Shown: positions 10,860-23,239, numbered from the stretch's first letter. The stretch: DNA of 64,000 bases from Tetrastigma voinierianum (GCA_016808115.1 JAEQBH010005412.1:1-64000), one strand, 5' to 3'. A program made the numbers and translations. The notes: generated by a model not told the origin, from the sequence alone.

Positions 10860-12430
10860 CACCATCCAGTTTCGTGGCTTGATAAAGGAGCAACTAATCA
10901 TGCTGTATTATCATACAGTGGATTCACAAACCGGAGGAAGCCAAACAAGGATGAATCAAAGCTCACCGTGGGAAATAACGGTATGTCAAGTCATGTTCGT
11001 GGGAGATGTAATCTTAGTTTCTAGATTCCCCGGTTTTAAATTGATGTCAAAGACACATTTATGTACCTTCTTTAGGAAGGATTTAGTTTCGATCAAGTGT
11101 CAATTCATATGATTATTCTTTGAAATTAAGAGCAAATATTATTTCAATATTTTTAATTCAAATAAGGTTGCATCGTCATGTCCAACGGATTATAGATTAA
11201 GTTTATCTCCCGATGACATATACGTAGTTTATACGGCTGAAAAGGTCAAGTTTGAGACCACTACCTAAGGAAGAGTCTTATGCATTATGGCATAACGATT
11301 TGGCCATATCTCTAAGTGATAGATGAAAAGGCTAATGTGCCACTAATATCCCGCCCTCGCTCTAAAATGACTTAGAGATATGCGTAGACCGTTGTAGTAA
11401 AATGTGACCAAGATAAGAAAGAAAAACTGTTCGTAGTTCCGACTTGTTGGTCATTCACACCGATATAAGTGGACCTTTATGTGGCAACCTTGTGTAGAAA
11501 TTTCATTTTCATCACATTTATTGATGACTATTCTCGATATGGCGATATTTGTACTTGATTAAAGAGTCCGGAGTCTCTTGACAAGTCTAAGATTTTTCTG
11601 ATCAAGTCGAGAAACAATTGGGAAAAGTCATAAAGGTTGTTAGATCTGACCGAGGTGAGAGTATTATGGCAAGCATGGCGATGCTGGACAGCTTAAGGGG
11701 CCATTCGCCAAATACTTAGAGGACTCTGGGATAAGGGCACGCTTTACTATGCCTGGGGAGTCCCGAGCAAAAATGGTATAGCCGAAAGGCGCAATCGCAT
11801 TTCATGGAAATGGTAAGGAGTATGATTAGTAGGACAAATTTTTTACCTTGCCATGGTGAAGCTTTGAAAACAAATTTTTGTACATTTTGAATCGTGGTAC
11901 CTACGAAAGTCGCTCCATTGACTCCGAAGTTATGGACTGGCGAAAGCCTAGCTTAAACCATCTTGCTCGGGATGTCCCGTAAGTAAAGTATATAATCCAA
12001 CATTAAGTGTTGGACCTAACCACTAGGTGTTATTTTATCTACCCGAAATATCTCAAGGATATCGGTTCTATAATCCCAATATGCACAAGAATTGTGGGAA
12101 TCACGCATGCCAAGTCGAGCCTGGATGGCCGAAGAGAGTAGTCACGTACTATCGAGGATGATAAGACGATGAGTAATGGGCATCCGTGACTCCTCCCATA
12201 CGTATAATTGTGTTCCCACACACCATATTGAACCCGTTGAGACTAGGGATCCGTTGTCGGCATACCCCCAACGGTTCATCAAGGCCTCGCGCACGCGGCT
12301 ATTACTACTCTTCGCAGAAGGAGATCCACTGGGTGGAGAGACGATCAGCTATACCAATCGATCATTTGGGGCCCATAGGGAGAGCAAGACTAATGATATC
12401 GGTTCCTGCGGACTCCATCCAATAACTTAT
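10860..12430 (+). pseudogene. Copia protease and integrase remnant
   Basis: WLDKGATNHAV near 10875 corresponds to the aspartic protease active-site motif DSGAT with S changed to K. Further on, the integrase is recognisable in pieces: the VIHTDISGPL core start near 11455, the KVVRSDRGES segment near 11635, and the SPEQKW..RKAQS segment near 11765, matching the SP..NG.AER block. Several frames and stops alternate. Protease would process the polyprotein and integrase would insert the cDNA; neither is intact. Confidence 0.7.
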
Positions 12431-13100
12431 GAGGAAGTCGCTTTCGTCCCCTCGTAACTGCGGGTCGATGCAATGAGAGATGAAATTCAACCCATGAGGC
12501 ATAACGGAGTTCGGAACTTATTGAATTTACCTCGAAGGTCATAGACCCATTACGTAAATGGGTGTATAAGACTAAAAGGGACTCTAAAGGAAAGGTTGAA
12601 AAGTTTAAAGCCGCACTGGGTAGCCAAAGGTTTCACTCGTAGAGAAGGAGTAGACTATGAAGCAACTTTTTTCTCCGGGGCCTTCTAAAGATTCTTTCAG
12701 AGTGATCATGGCATTAGTTGCTCATTATGATATGGAGTTATACACCCAGATGGATGTTAAACTGCCTTCAATGGAGACCTTAATGAAGAAGTCTATATGA
12801 TGCAACCCGAAGGTTTTGTGGCAAATGATCTGTAACTGGTATGTAGACCGAAAAGTCTATTTATGGTCTCAAGCAAGCTTCTAGACAATGGTACTTGAAG
12901 TTTCATAGTGTTGTTGCTTCATATGGTTTTGTTGAGAACAAAGTAGATCAATGTATATACTACAAGGTCAGAGGGAGGAAATTCATTTTCCTAATACTCT
13001 ACGTGGGATGATATCCGGCTTGCAAGCAAAGGACCTTGGTTTACCGCAGATGAGACAAAGTTTCTGATGTTGTCAAATAACTTCGATATTTAAGGACCTG
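12431..13100 (+). pseudogene. Copia reverse transcriptase remnant
   Basis: WVAKGFTRREGVDYEATF near 12620, a 'MALVAHYD' block and then DLNEEVYMMQPEGF near 12785 are the standard copia RT blocks. The catalytic YVDD region near 13000 is scrambled. Single-base indels rather than long deletions cause the frame changes. Confidence 0.75.
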
Positions 13101-13399
13101 TGAGGCGCCCGTCAGTTCTGCATTGAGATTCATAGGAATCGTTTTTACTATCGTTTATCTCGTGAGGGGCATATGTTGATCGAATTTAGAAAGATTCAAC
13201 ATGTAACAATGTAAGCCGTGAATTGCTCCTGGCTCAGAAGGTGATAAGTCGTAGTCTATCACAATGTCCTCATTCAGATATTGTAGAAAGCTCAAATGAA
13301 GAATGTACCTTATGCTAGTACCGGGAGTATTATGTATGCTCAAGTATGCATCAGGCCCCGGAGTATTGCTCGCAATGACTTCTAGGCATATCGCCAAAC

Positions 13400-13950
13400 C
13401 CAGATACGATCATTGTTAAGCCGCCAAGAAGGTTACGAGGTACTTAAAGAGTGACAAAGATCATATGTTGATTTACAAACATGTTCAGACTTACAATAGT
13501 CGGGTATTCAAATTCGTGTGATTTTGCCATCGTCAGATGAAAAGAAGTCAACAAACCGGGTTATATCTTTTTAAGTTAGCAGGAGGTGCAAAGGTTTTGA
13601 AAAGTGAGAAACAAATCAACGGTGATCCTCTACCATGCGTTATGAGCTCAGAGTACGCTTTCTGCAGCAACCACTGTGCAATTCGTTCAAACCCCATTAA
13701 GGAGTTGTCGTTGATTGCGGATACAGCCCATACAAATATTAGACAATAACTCGCAGTCATGTTTATTAACAACAAATCAGAGATCTCATGTCTACACATG
13801 GAGGCCGCACTTGACCATAAAGGAAAAAGTTCAAAACGCGACGTCAATGGTTATACATCAACGTATCATATGATCAGCAGACCGCTTAACTAAAGGCCTC
13901 GCCTTGTGTACTGACGACATGTCATTAACACGGGCTTAGAGCAAGTGGAT
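13400..13950 (+). pseudogene. Copia RNase H remnant
   Basis: The frame at 13537-13749 contains GLYLFKLAGGAKVLKSEKQ, matching the T.GY.F.LAGGA.SWKS.KQ block of copia RNase H. Sequence near 13775-13835 corresponds to the later conserved NN.S block. The domain is followed by a non-coding stretch up to the 3' LTR at 14568. Confidence 0.65.
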
Positions 13951-14567
13951 ACCGTGAATTGTACCGGGAGCTATTAAGTTTTATGTCATTTTATGAAGGA
14001 TGAATCCACTTCATTACATTCGTAATATTCACCTCAGATCAACTCTTTTACATTCAATAAGGTATTTCCGTGAATGTAGGTTTATCGAGTTGAGTACATA
14101 TAATTATTGGAAATAAGGTATCAGGTAAGCCTCAATATAAAGCAGGGCATTCTCTGCATCGCCTTAACAAAGATGTTTTGCTATATAAAGTAAAGTTACC
14201 TATCAAGGTAACATATATACAAAGTTCGCTTCGAACCACGACGGATATTCTCCTAAGTGACACACTAGGCTTCGCGGGACACTTAAGGAGAGAGAATTCT
14301 GACAACAAAATGGATAACACATGAAGTATCACTCATTATGAGGTATTGTCCATTTGAGAACACACTACCATATTGAATCCATATCAAGAAAGTTGAAAGC
14401 ACTGCGGACCGCCGGGAAGCGGCTTGCGTGGAGTACATGCAATTACCGCCATGATCTCGAAGGTTCGAGACTCCTTTATGGGATCGGATCGACTATTAAG
14501 ATTAATCTCAGACCAATATAGGCAGGCGCACACAGCTTTGTTTCAATTAATACGCCCCGCCGGAGAA

Positions 14568-15024
14568 TGTTATTTTTCCTTTTATGTGGGCTTTATTAAT
14601 TAAAGCAACCGGGATTGCCTGCCCACTACAGATTATCGCTTTTAATAAAAACATACGGCAACAATGTAGGTTTAGCACGGTCTCACTCGCGGATGAGGGT
14701 CTCGTATCGTAACTCAATAAATAGAAGGCCTAAGTCCCTCCCAAACCCTAAGTGATAATGCATACACCCCCACATACAAGATTTCCCGAAATTTTTTTTC
14801 TCTCGAGATCGAGAGGCAGATTCCTACGTTCGCATTCAAAGCTAGCGGTCAATCGGGAGAAGATATCGAGGTCAAGCTTTCGCGGTGTCTTCATCAATTC
14901 CGCATCAAGAAGACATCTGGCGTGGATTCCATAAATCAGGTATGTAATTTACAGTTTTTCTCCATTAAAATTATGCTTTGTGTTCTAACATGGTTATCTA
15001 GAATTGTTTAAATCGTATCCAACA
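14568..15024 (+). repeat. Copia 3' LTR
   Basis: This 457-bp LTR is the partner of 8160-8602. It begins TGTTATTTTTCC, ends ATCCAACA, and is preceded by a short purine stretch (cggagaa) that may be a degenerate polypurine tract. Differences from the 5' copy are clustered in patches of several bases separated by long identical blocks. Confidence 0.85.
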
Positions 15025-15029
15025 AGTGG

Positions 15030-15318
15030 TTGTAGAAATGGATGCGCAAGGAGTTTTTAACGCCCTACAAGATCCACACTTAGTTAATTCCCCATTTGCA
15101 ATACAGGCACTGTGGATCATTGTGCATTGGCTAAAGATATTTAAGAAATTGAATTTTCATTTGTAAAGTGATCTACGTATTCTCAAAGGCTCACTGATAA
15201 CCTAGAGCAATGAGTTCTATGTTAGGTCCGTGTGAGTGACATGTAGTTGTTCCAGAGTCCTTGCTTTCCAACTTGAATTTGATTTTACATATCATCCAAT
15301 CTTTCTTTCAAAAAAAAA
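15030..15318 (+). pseudogene. LINE ORF2 3' part, piece 3: RNase H C-terminal half and tail
   Basis: Directly after the copia TSD the frame reads VEMDAQGVFNALQDPHLVNS, matching the vE.D...v..al....... block of RVT_3 RNase H. A later frame gives FVK, a stop, then STYSQ, like the FVKRs.N..AH end of the domain. An A-rich run at about 15309-15318 may be the remnant LINE poly-A tail, which would set the 3' end of the element. Confidence 0.6.
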
Positions 15319-15839
15319 TATTAAAGTAAAAATTAGTGTAATTCACACACCATAAACATTTGCATTTACCATGTTTCTAACGATTTTAAATTGATTGAAA
15401 CAATATATGATTGTTTTTCCTTTCTATCTAATCTGAAATTGCATCTAGAGAACAATAACCAAACATACTTAGGAGTTTCAGGCAATTATTTTCTATTTTC
15501 AAAAGTTGGAAATTGTTGTTAAGTTATAGCCAAATGAGCTCAAATTTACTTCAAATGCATATTCAAAAAAAATAATTTCCACAAGTCAAATAATGAATTT
15601 TGTTTTGGAAAATTTTAACAAAACTCTTATTCTTTTATTTTTTACTTCTAACAAAAACCTACATTCTTGTAAAATAATTCACACTTAATTATAGAATATT
15701 CCGCTAAGACAACCTATGTTCTTGTTATGATTTTTTTTTAAAATAATTATTAATTTTTTCTCTTATTTCCTTCATCTATTGAAATTTAACAATGTTTCTA
15801 TAAGAGTCATAAACAATTTTTTATTTATTAAATTATTTT
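15319..15839. other. AT-rich stretch, no gene seen
   Basis: No reading frame or repeat structure could be assigned. It separates the LINE tail from the SINE interrupted by the family A nest. Confidence 0.5.
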
Positions 15840-15855
15840 GTTTTGACATATATTC
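15840..15855 (-). repeat. SINE (family S1) 3' tail, cut off by solo LTR A2
   Basis: The reading 'ttttgacatattc' continues at 21651 after removal of the 5.8-kb nest and one TSD copy. Together the two parts give the reverse complement of the S1 3' end, the same 'gacatctattcactttgca' word seen at 5325. Confidence 0.55.
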
Positions 15856-18239
15856 TGTAAGACCCGAGAAATTCCAATTTCTGGAAAAATAGCAAAATCG
15901 TAATTTCGGTTACAAAATTATTATTTCGGTTAAAACATTTGGAATTTATTCTCTAGATCCTCGCATGATTTAAACTATTTCTATTCATGAATCTCACAAA
16001 CCAGCTGAAGCTTAATTCTGAGAATGGTTTACACGTTTTCAAAGCCACTGTTTAAAAAATTTAAAATCATTTTAATACAATAAAAGTCATATATGGGAAG
16101 TACTTACTCATGTGCCATAAGTGGCATGAGTAGAGAAATGATGAAAATGGATGGCCGAGATAGTGCCGAATGTCAAAACTGGGAAAAAAATGACATAAAT
16201 GCCATTTTTGGAAATTTTAAATGAGGATAAGACAAAACATGCATAGTGGTCTTCTTCCTTTTAGTCAAAGATGCAGAGGCTGCTGTGGGGACCGGACAGC
16301 AGCAAAAATGGTGGGTTTTAGTGAGAGAATGTCCACCTTCTCTCTAGGATTGTAAGAGACTGACCAGCCTAAGTCTGGAGCGAAGGAGCCGCCTACCCGA
16401 GAGACCTACACGGTGGACACCGCTTTAGGAGTTTTCTTGACAACTCCGTGGAGGTAGGATTATCCTACTTTGGTTTTATTCTTTAAGTACTTGTAAATGT
16501 TTGAGCCGACGAGGCCGTGAGGGCTTGATCGGTCCCACCCGGGACCGACTGCTGGAAATTTTTTAGAGGATTTGTACAAATCTTGAATGACTATTTGGTT
16601 ATTTTGCAGATGAATTATGCTTAAAATCATGTATCGTTTGTGGCCAATGGGAATGGTCGGTGGAAATTCGTCTGCTAAAGTGAACCGATGATTGGGTAGC
16701 CAAGCCGTGGAACAGTAAACCGATGGTTTTACTGTTCACATCAATAGTGACACGAAAATATATTTTTGTGTGAAAATGTGTCGGGTCGAGCGATTCAAGT
16801 CAATTGCCAGGTTCGATAATTAGCCCAAGCGAAGCATTCTTGTGTATGAAATGAAATTACATAACATGATTATAAAGGATGAATTTTATGTGAATATATG
16901 CATGTTGGGATATTTGCATGTGTTATGTGATCGTAATGGAATCGCATCATGCATTCTATATGCAATCGGGTTAATTTAGATGATAGGAGTGAGTGCACAG
17001 GTGAGTCTAGAGGAATGGTTTCGAGGGTCAGTTTCAAAACCAAAATGATCGAGGTAGTCCATAACAATATCAATCGTCGATTCCGCCTGTTGATATACAT
17101 CTGAGGGTAATTATACACATCAATCGCCAAAGACTTACCAATTGATATATATATGGGAGGGTTGTCTCACAAACATAATACTCATACGAAGCTGGGGCAT
17201 AGAGCCCAGAGGACTTCTGTAGTTTGATTTATCAGCTGATACTCGCAGGATCATGCATTTCCAGCCTGAATGCGTGTCATTTTCGGGAGCACGTTAGGTA
17301 CTTTGTGGGTATAGCGCCCACCTCAGTGGCGACTCACTGTCGGTTATCTTCTGCCCCTCGCCGAGGACAATATTTTAGCTGTGCACAGGCTTTTATCGCC
17401 GCCCTGAGATCTATTTTAAGAAATGATCGGTGGTTTTGTATTAAGAAGTATTACATGTATGAATGTTTTACCTCTTAATATACGTTAGAGCAAGCAGTAA
17501 ATCTGAACTTCAATATGGCTCGATATATATAAAGTATATATTGTTAGTAGTTTATTGGTTATGGCCTGCTGTTATCATGTATCGTTATTGGGACGTTGGG
17601 ACATGTTTAGTAGCTGTGTGTTGTATTTAGTGTGAGCTCCCCGTACAAAGGAGACTCTGCTCGAATACAACACTCCGTACAAAACCCGTCCCAAATGGGT
17701 CTAATATACGTTTATGATTAAAATGGCCACTGGGGCTCCATAAACCAATATTCATAACAATGTATATATCCAACTATCCAACCATAGTTCAAGAGTTCAA
17801 ATTTACTTATACAACATATATTAAAATTAAAACAATTCTAATACATGTAATACTTCATAACCCAAAGCCACAATCCCGCTTCTTCTAAACCTCAATTTGG
17901 GGATGAGCCGTCCTCGCACGCTCCCGCACTGTAAAATAATATCCTCGATTGTAGAGCTAATGCTCGCAGTGGAATCACCCTAAGTGGGCTACTCTCCACC
18001 TAAGTGCAATGCAATGCTCCAAAATAAAACACCACATTCAAGCAAATGCATGATCCTACTTGAAATGTCTAACTCCGATCATCTCAGACCGAGTCCTCAC
18101 TGACTCTCACACTCGCCTTGCCTCGTATGAGAATTATTATGTTTATTTGTGGACAACCCTCCCGATGCATATATATCAATTAGGTTGTCTCCGACGATTG
18201 ATATTATTTAATAATTACCCTCCGATGTATATCAATCGC

Positions 18240-20272
18240 GGTGACGCCCAAACTCCGGGGTCCGCTGACCACCGCCAACCCGCGAAATACAAGCCAAGCC
18301 GTTACCTCGACGCCACTTTAAAATCGGCGAGAGTCTCCTCAGACGAGCTCACCCAAATGGCTGCGACTCGCATAAAACCCGCGTCCCAAATGTACCCAAT
18401 ATACGCCTCTATGATTAAATCCGCCACTGGGCTCATAAACCAATACTCATAATGTATATATATATCCAACTATCCAACCATAGTTCAAGAGTTCAAAGTT
18501 TACTTCTTATACAACACATATATTAAAATTGCAGTAATTCTAATATACGTAATACATCATAACCCAAAGCCACAATCCTGGGCTTAAACCCTCACTTCAG
18601 ACGAGCCGTCCCTCGCACGCCCCTCAGACTGTGAAAATAGTATCCCTCGACAGGGTGAGCTAATGCTCAGTAGTGGAATCACCCTAAGTGGGCTACTCTC
18701 CACCTAAGTGCAATGCAATGCTCCAAAATAAACACACATCCAAGCAAATGCATGATCCTACTTGAATGTCTAACTGATCATCTCGTACTCGAGTCCTCAC
18801 CGACTCCCTCACACTCACCTAAGCCTCGTATGAGAATTATTATGTTTATTTGTTTGTGGACAACCCTCCGATGTGTATATATCAATTGGGTCGTCTCCGA
18901 CGATTGATATTATTTATGGACTACCCTCCGATGTATATCAATTGGGTCGTCTCCGACGATTTATATTTTTAGTATGGACTACCCTCCGATCTATATCATT
19001 TTTTGTTTTAGACAACCCTTCGAAACCATTTTCTAGATCATCTCATGCACTTCACTCCTACCGTCCTGGGTGTCCTAAAGGCATAATGCATGATGCCACC
19101 CCATTACAAAGATATAACACATGCAAATATATAATTGGCGCATATATTCACATAATTTAAATCACACAAACATGTCATGTAATTTCACCATCAATCACAT
19201 CAAAATTAGCTCAATGCGGCTATCGATCAAACATGAGCAATTCGACTTGAATTTACCTTCAACCAAACACATTATTTCACAAAAATTATTTTGTGAACAC
19301 TATTCTCAAAATTTATATTCTCGGGAATAGTGAAACCCTTGGTTACTATTCCCGGAAAATCACCAATCGTCAGTTCACTTTGTGAACCCGAATTTAACTG
19401 TCATTTCCGACCTCATACACATCAAAGCATCATTTATAGCATAGAACATCACCAAGGATGCCCAAACAGCCCCTAACCCCACGACCGGCGTAGGGCTCAA
19501 AAATTTTTACATTTCTGGCCCCAAGTTTTGGGATCGACTGCCCGCGCCACTCACGGCCTCAATCAACCTAAACATCAACATACCTTGGGGTGTAAACAAA
19601 GAAGAAAAACCTGTGTTAGGGAGAATCCCCACCTCACCTGAGTTTGTCTAAACTCCTAAACCCAGACTCACGCGTAGGCCTCCGCGTAGAGCAAACTTCC
19701 TTCTCAACTGTAAGATCGCCGACATCTGATTGGTCTCGATATCTCTGGTGAGAGGCGACACCTCCTCATTCCTCTAAAACACAAAAACTCAGCCACTGCA
19801 AACCCTCTGCTCTCACACGTTTTTGGCTTTTTAACTTTTTGGGAAGACAACACACTATTAGTGTTTTGTCTCTTTTCACTTAAACAATTTATTAACACCT
19901 GCTATGTCCCCTTTTTTTTCCTGGGCTACATTCTAAGACTATCTCTGGCTGTCTATTTTCATCATTTCTCTACTCATGCCACTTATGGAACATGAGTACG
20001 TGTCATATGTAACTTTCGTCACATCGAAAATCATTTTACGACACCCGAACCGCGATGCCTCGAAAAACGCAAAATTCGACCGCCTCTTAATTCTACAAAA
20101 TTAGACGCGCATGTCAGAACAATTTCCTCGAGACGCATTCCAACTCACGCAATCCGTTTCATCATCCAATATCTAGATAATAAATTTCGGATTTTTAACC
20201 GAAATTACAATTTTGTAACCGAAATTATGATTTTGCCATTTTTCCAGAAATTGGAATTTCTCGGGTCTTACA
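18240..20272 (-). mobile_element. Solo LTR A3 (family A), reverse, innermost copy
   Basis: The 2.03-kb LTR opens GGTGACGCCC (family end TGTGACGCCC with the first base changed) and closes CTCGGGTCTTACA at 20272. Flanks are 'caatcgc' and 'aattggg', consistent with a degraded AATTG-type TSD. It carries at least three minisatellite units of 'gacaaccctccgatgtatat' plus 'caattgggtcgtctccgacg' at 18860-19020. There are no internal genes. Confidence 0.7.
18855..19030. repeat. Minisatellite inside family A LTRs
   Basis: Units of about 55-60 bp alternate 'acaaccctccgatgtatatc' and 'gggtcgtctccgacgattga'. Three to four units lie here. Fewer or altered units lie at 7140-7290 and 17040-17165 (forward) and at 18150-18235 and 20275-20350 (reverse). 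Unit number varies between copies, as expected for a tandem repeat within an LTR. Confidence 0.65.
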
Positions 20273-21650
20273 AATTGGGCCGTCTCCAACAATTGATATT
20301 ATTTATGGACTACCCTCCGATCATTTTTATTTTTAGACAACCCTCCGAAACCATTCACTCTAGACTCACCTCATGCACTCACTCTTATCATCCTAAAGTC
20401 TCACGCATATAATCGATACGCCAATTCCATTACAAATTATAACACATGCAAATATATCAACATGCATATATTCACATAAAATTAAATCACACAATCATGT
20501 TATGTAATTTCACATTTCATACACCAAAATTAGCTCAAGCCACTAATTATCAAACACGAGCAACTAATCCCTAATCATTCGACTAAACACACATTTTCAC
20601 ACAAAATATATTTTCAGAAACACTATTCACGGAACAAAGAAACCTCTCTGCTTAATTGCTCACTAGCCAACATCAAATCATCTGGCTCACTTCGCGAACC
20701 TAATTTCACGGCTATTTCCTACCCATACAAACCAATACATGATTTAAAGCATAATTCATCACACAAATAACCAAACAAATTATTAATCGGTACAAACCTC
20801 TAAAAAAATTTCCAACAATTCGGTCCCAAGATTTGGGACCAATCAAACGGCCCCTCACGACCTCATTCAACTCAAACATTTACAAAGTACTTAAATAAAG
20901 AATAAAACCCAAGTAGAATAAATCCCCTACCTCACGAAGTTTGTCGAAAACTCCTAAAACCTGCTGGTCCACAGAAAAGCCTCTCCGCCAGAGAAATAGC
21001 CTTTCCTTCTCGCTCCAAAGACTTCCGACGGTCGGATCTCCTACAATCCTAGAGAGAAGGTGGACATTCTCTCACTAAAACCCACCATTTTTGCTGTGTT
21101 CCGTCCCCCTGCCCAGCTACTGCATCTTTGGCCTTCAAAAAGGAAGAAGACCACTATGCATGTTTTGTCTTATCCTCATTTAAAAATTCCAAAAATGACA
21201 TTTACGCCTTCTTTCCCAAGGCCACATTCGCCCTATCTCTACCGTCCATTTCATCATTTCTCTACTCATGCCACTTATGGCACATGAGTACGTGTTATAT
21301 GTGACTTTCGGCCGCATCGAAAATTGTTTTACTCAAGACCAAACGCTGCCTCGAAATGTGCCAACTCCGACCGTCCCGACCACTAAATTGACGTGTCAAG
21401 ATTTCGCGAGACGATTCCAACGGTGAAATCCGTTTCATCATCCAAGATCTAGAGAATAAATTCTGAATTTTTTAACCGACATAACAATTTTGTAACCGAA
21501 ATTACGATTTTGCCATTTTTCCAGAAATTGGAATTTCTCGGGTCTTACATTCTCTCGATTTTCATGAGAAATACCATCAACGGGACATTCACGAAGTGTT
21601 TCCGCGGTTGACGGCGTAGGTCAACCTGACACCCCTGCCTGGGCGTCACA

Positions 21651-21770
21651 TATTCACTTTGCATTACAACTCTATATTATTATGTTTTCACGGAGACTCC
21701 AATGTGGTACATTCACTATGCCCTAGCCAATCCTTTAATCCTTGAGCCAGGCCTTATTGACTATTTATTA
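21651..21770 (-). repeat. SINE (family S1), main part, reverse
   Basis: On the minus strand the A box 'gctcaaggattaaaggattg' and B-box-like 'cattggagtctccgtg' precede the body 'atagagttgtaatgcaaag'. The remaining 3' end lies at 15840-15855, beyond the A2 insertion. The target site of A2 is therefore the 3' region of a SINE. Confidence 0.6.
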
Positions 21771-23239
21771 AATTCTTAAAAATCAAATCATAACCCAAAA
21801 ATCAAAATAATAAAATTATTCATTTATAAAAGAAATTATTAAAAGGTTGGACATTCATTAATTAAAATTTTTAAACAAATGAAAAAATCACTTGCTCAGA
21901 GTAAGCATTTTATCTTCAATCACTTATTCAACTTTAATATTGTAATTTATAAATAAAAAGCGTAATCATCTGGGTGAGAAATGTCAATCACCATCTTTGT
22001 CAAAAAAGTTCTTATGTTTTGTTACTTGTAATAGGATCTTATCAAGATTTGAAAGACCAAAATGTTCTTAAGAAGGTTCATTAATGATGTATTTAGGTTA
22101 TTTTTGTTAGAGGTGGGAAATGGGCTGTCCAATCCATTTTGGTCCCATCTAACTGAAGCCAATGCACAACAAGGTTATTTTGGTTAGTTTCTATTCCAGG
22201 CCAATGCTCGCCAACCTAACCCGGGTTGTATGTGAGTCACTGACCAAAATAGTAAAAAATATTAAAAAAATAATTTGATAATTTATAAATATTTTATTAA
22301 AATGATATTTTGTTTAAAAATATTTGTTTTCATGTTGTTAAAAGACTATATGATAAAAATATTATTTTATTTTAAATTATTTTTCATATAAGTATTATTA
22401 TATTATATTATTCTATTTAAACAATATATTTTTTATATTTTTAATAACAAAATAAAACATGAAGCTTGCACCAGAAAACTAACTAATTTTAATTATTTTT
22501 ACAAAAAAATATAATTATTAATAATGGGTTAAAGGGTAGTTATCCCTAACAACTATGGTCTAGATATCAACTTGACCCTTCAACTAATTTTTATCATTTT
22601 TACCTTTATACCATTAAAAACCAATCAATTTTGCCTTTCTCTAATAGCAGTTAATGGTTGCTAACATGACACTTTCTTTTAAATTAAAGAGAAGTTATAA
22701 ATCACATCGCACGTGAAAATGATACAAAAATTAGTTAAGGGGCCAAGTTGACAATTGAGTAATAGTTGAGTGGTAAAATTGTCATTTAAACTATTTAAAA
22801 TAAAATAGTATATATAAAATTGTATTGTAAAATATTAGATAATAATTTCAAAAACATGTTCATAAAAATTATTTCATAATAATTTTCAAAAATAGTTGTT
22901 AAAATAGGGTTTTTATAAGAATATGTTTGTAAAGTATTTTTACAAAAATAGTTTTAAGATATAAAATTCTCATTTTTATTTTAAAAAATACTTACAAATA
23001 TGATAATTTTTTTTTTGAAAAGAAAGTATGATGATTTTTAAAATTGAAAATAAGTCTTTTGAAAAAGTAATTTTAAAATAATTTTATGAAAAATTGTTAT
23101 TTGATTTTATTTCAAACAAAATATTGTTTGACTTTTTGGCATATATTTATATTTATATTTATGTCCCATTAGGGACAGATTACTACATTGTAACTAAAAC
23201 GTTTAGTTGTTAAAAAAAATTAAGTCTTAAATTAGTAAT
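21771..23239. other. AT-rich stretch with decayed hAT-like repeat
   Basis: No gene is seen. At 22115-22490 a 'gggctg...gcccatct...aacccgggttg' block followed by AT-rich sequence resembles blocks at 44.0 and 50.4 kb, a style typical of non-autonomous hAT-type repeats. Many A/T homopolymers follow up to the MULE target site. Confidence 0.4.
23230..23239. repeat. MULE target-site duplication, left copy
   Basis: AATTAGTAAT here is repeated exactly at 39277-39286, directly outside the two terminal inverted repeats. MULE TSDs are usually 8-11 bp. Confidence 0.85.

Larger units (their letters stand above)
8160..15024 (+). mobile_element. Ty1/copia LTR retrotransposon, full-length but decayed
   Basis: This 6.9-kb element is bounded by a perfect 5-bp TSD, AGTGG, at 8155-8159 and 15025-15029. 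Its two LTRs (8160-8602 and 14568-15024) share TGTTA starts, ATCCAAC ends and long identical blocks. Protein remains appear in the order gag, protease, integrase, reverse transcriptase, RNase H, which is diagnostic of copia. Every domain is broken by small indels and stops, so it cannot be autonomous. It lies in the RNase H of a LINE. Net of insertions, the host reading continues across the TSD (VKV before, VEMDAQGVFNAL after). Confidence 0.9.
17672..21549 (-). mobile_element. Solo LTR A4 (family A), reverse, inserted in A2 and split by A3
   Basis: Reverse-oriented family A sequence covers about 17672-18239 and 20273-21549, ending in CTCGGGTCTTACA, the reverse complement of the family 5' terminus. 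Its other end has lost about 100 bp. A3 separates 'gatgtatatcaat' on the left from 'aattgggccgtctcc' on the right, and these are contiguous in other copies. The A2/A4 boundary near 17672 is approximate. Confidence 0.7.
15856..21650 (+). mobile_element. Solo LTR A2 (family A), complete, split by a nested copy
   Basis: It starts TGTAAGACCCGAG at 15856 and ends GGGCGTCACA at 21650, with a perfect 5-bp TSD TATTC at 15851-15855 and 21651-21655. Its own sequence covers 15856 to about 17671 and 21550-21650, roughly 1.92 kb. The break follows 'tacaaaggagactctgctcg' and resumes at 'ctcgattttcatgag', contiguous in copy A1 near 7800-7830. It has no internal coding region, so it is a recombined solo LTR of a Ty3-type element. 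The host is a SINE. Confidence 0.85.

Noticed and set aside
12176..12457. Independent plus-strand gene of 93 codons
   Set aside because: It lies in the copia integrase-RT linker, and ITYEEVAFVPS at its end continues into the RT region in the same element.
18855..19030. CRISPR-like array
   Set aside because: Unit and spacer are both repeated and lie in an LTR present several times in the window. This is a minisatellite in a plant retroelement.
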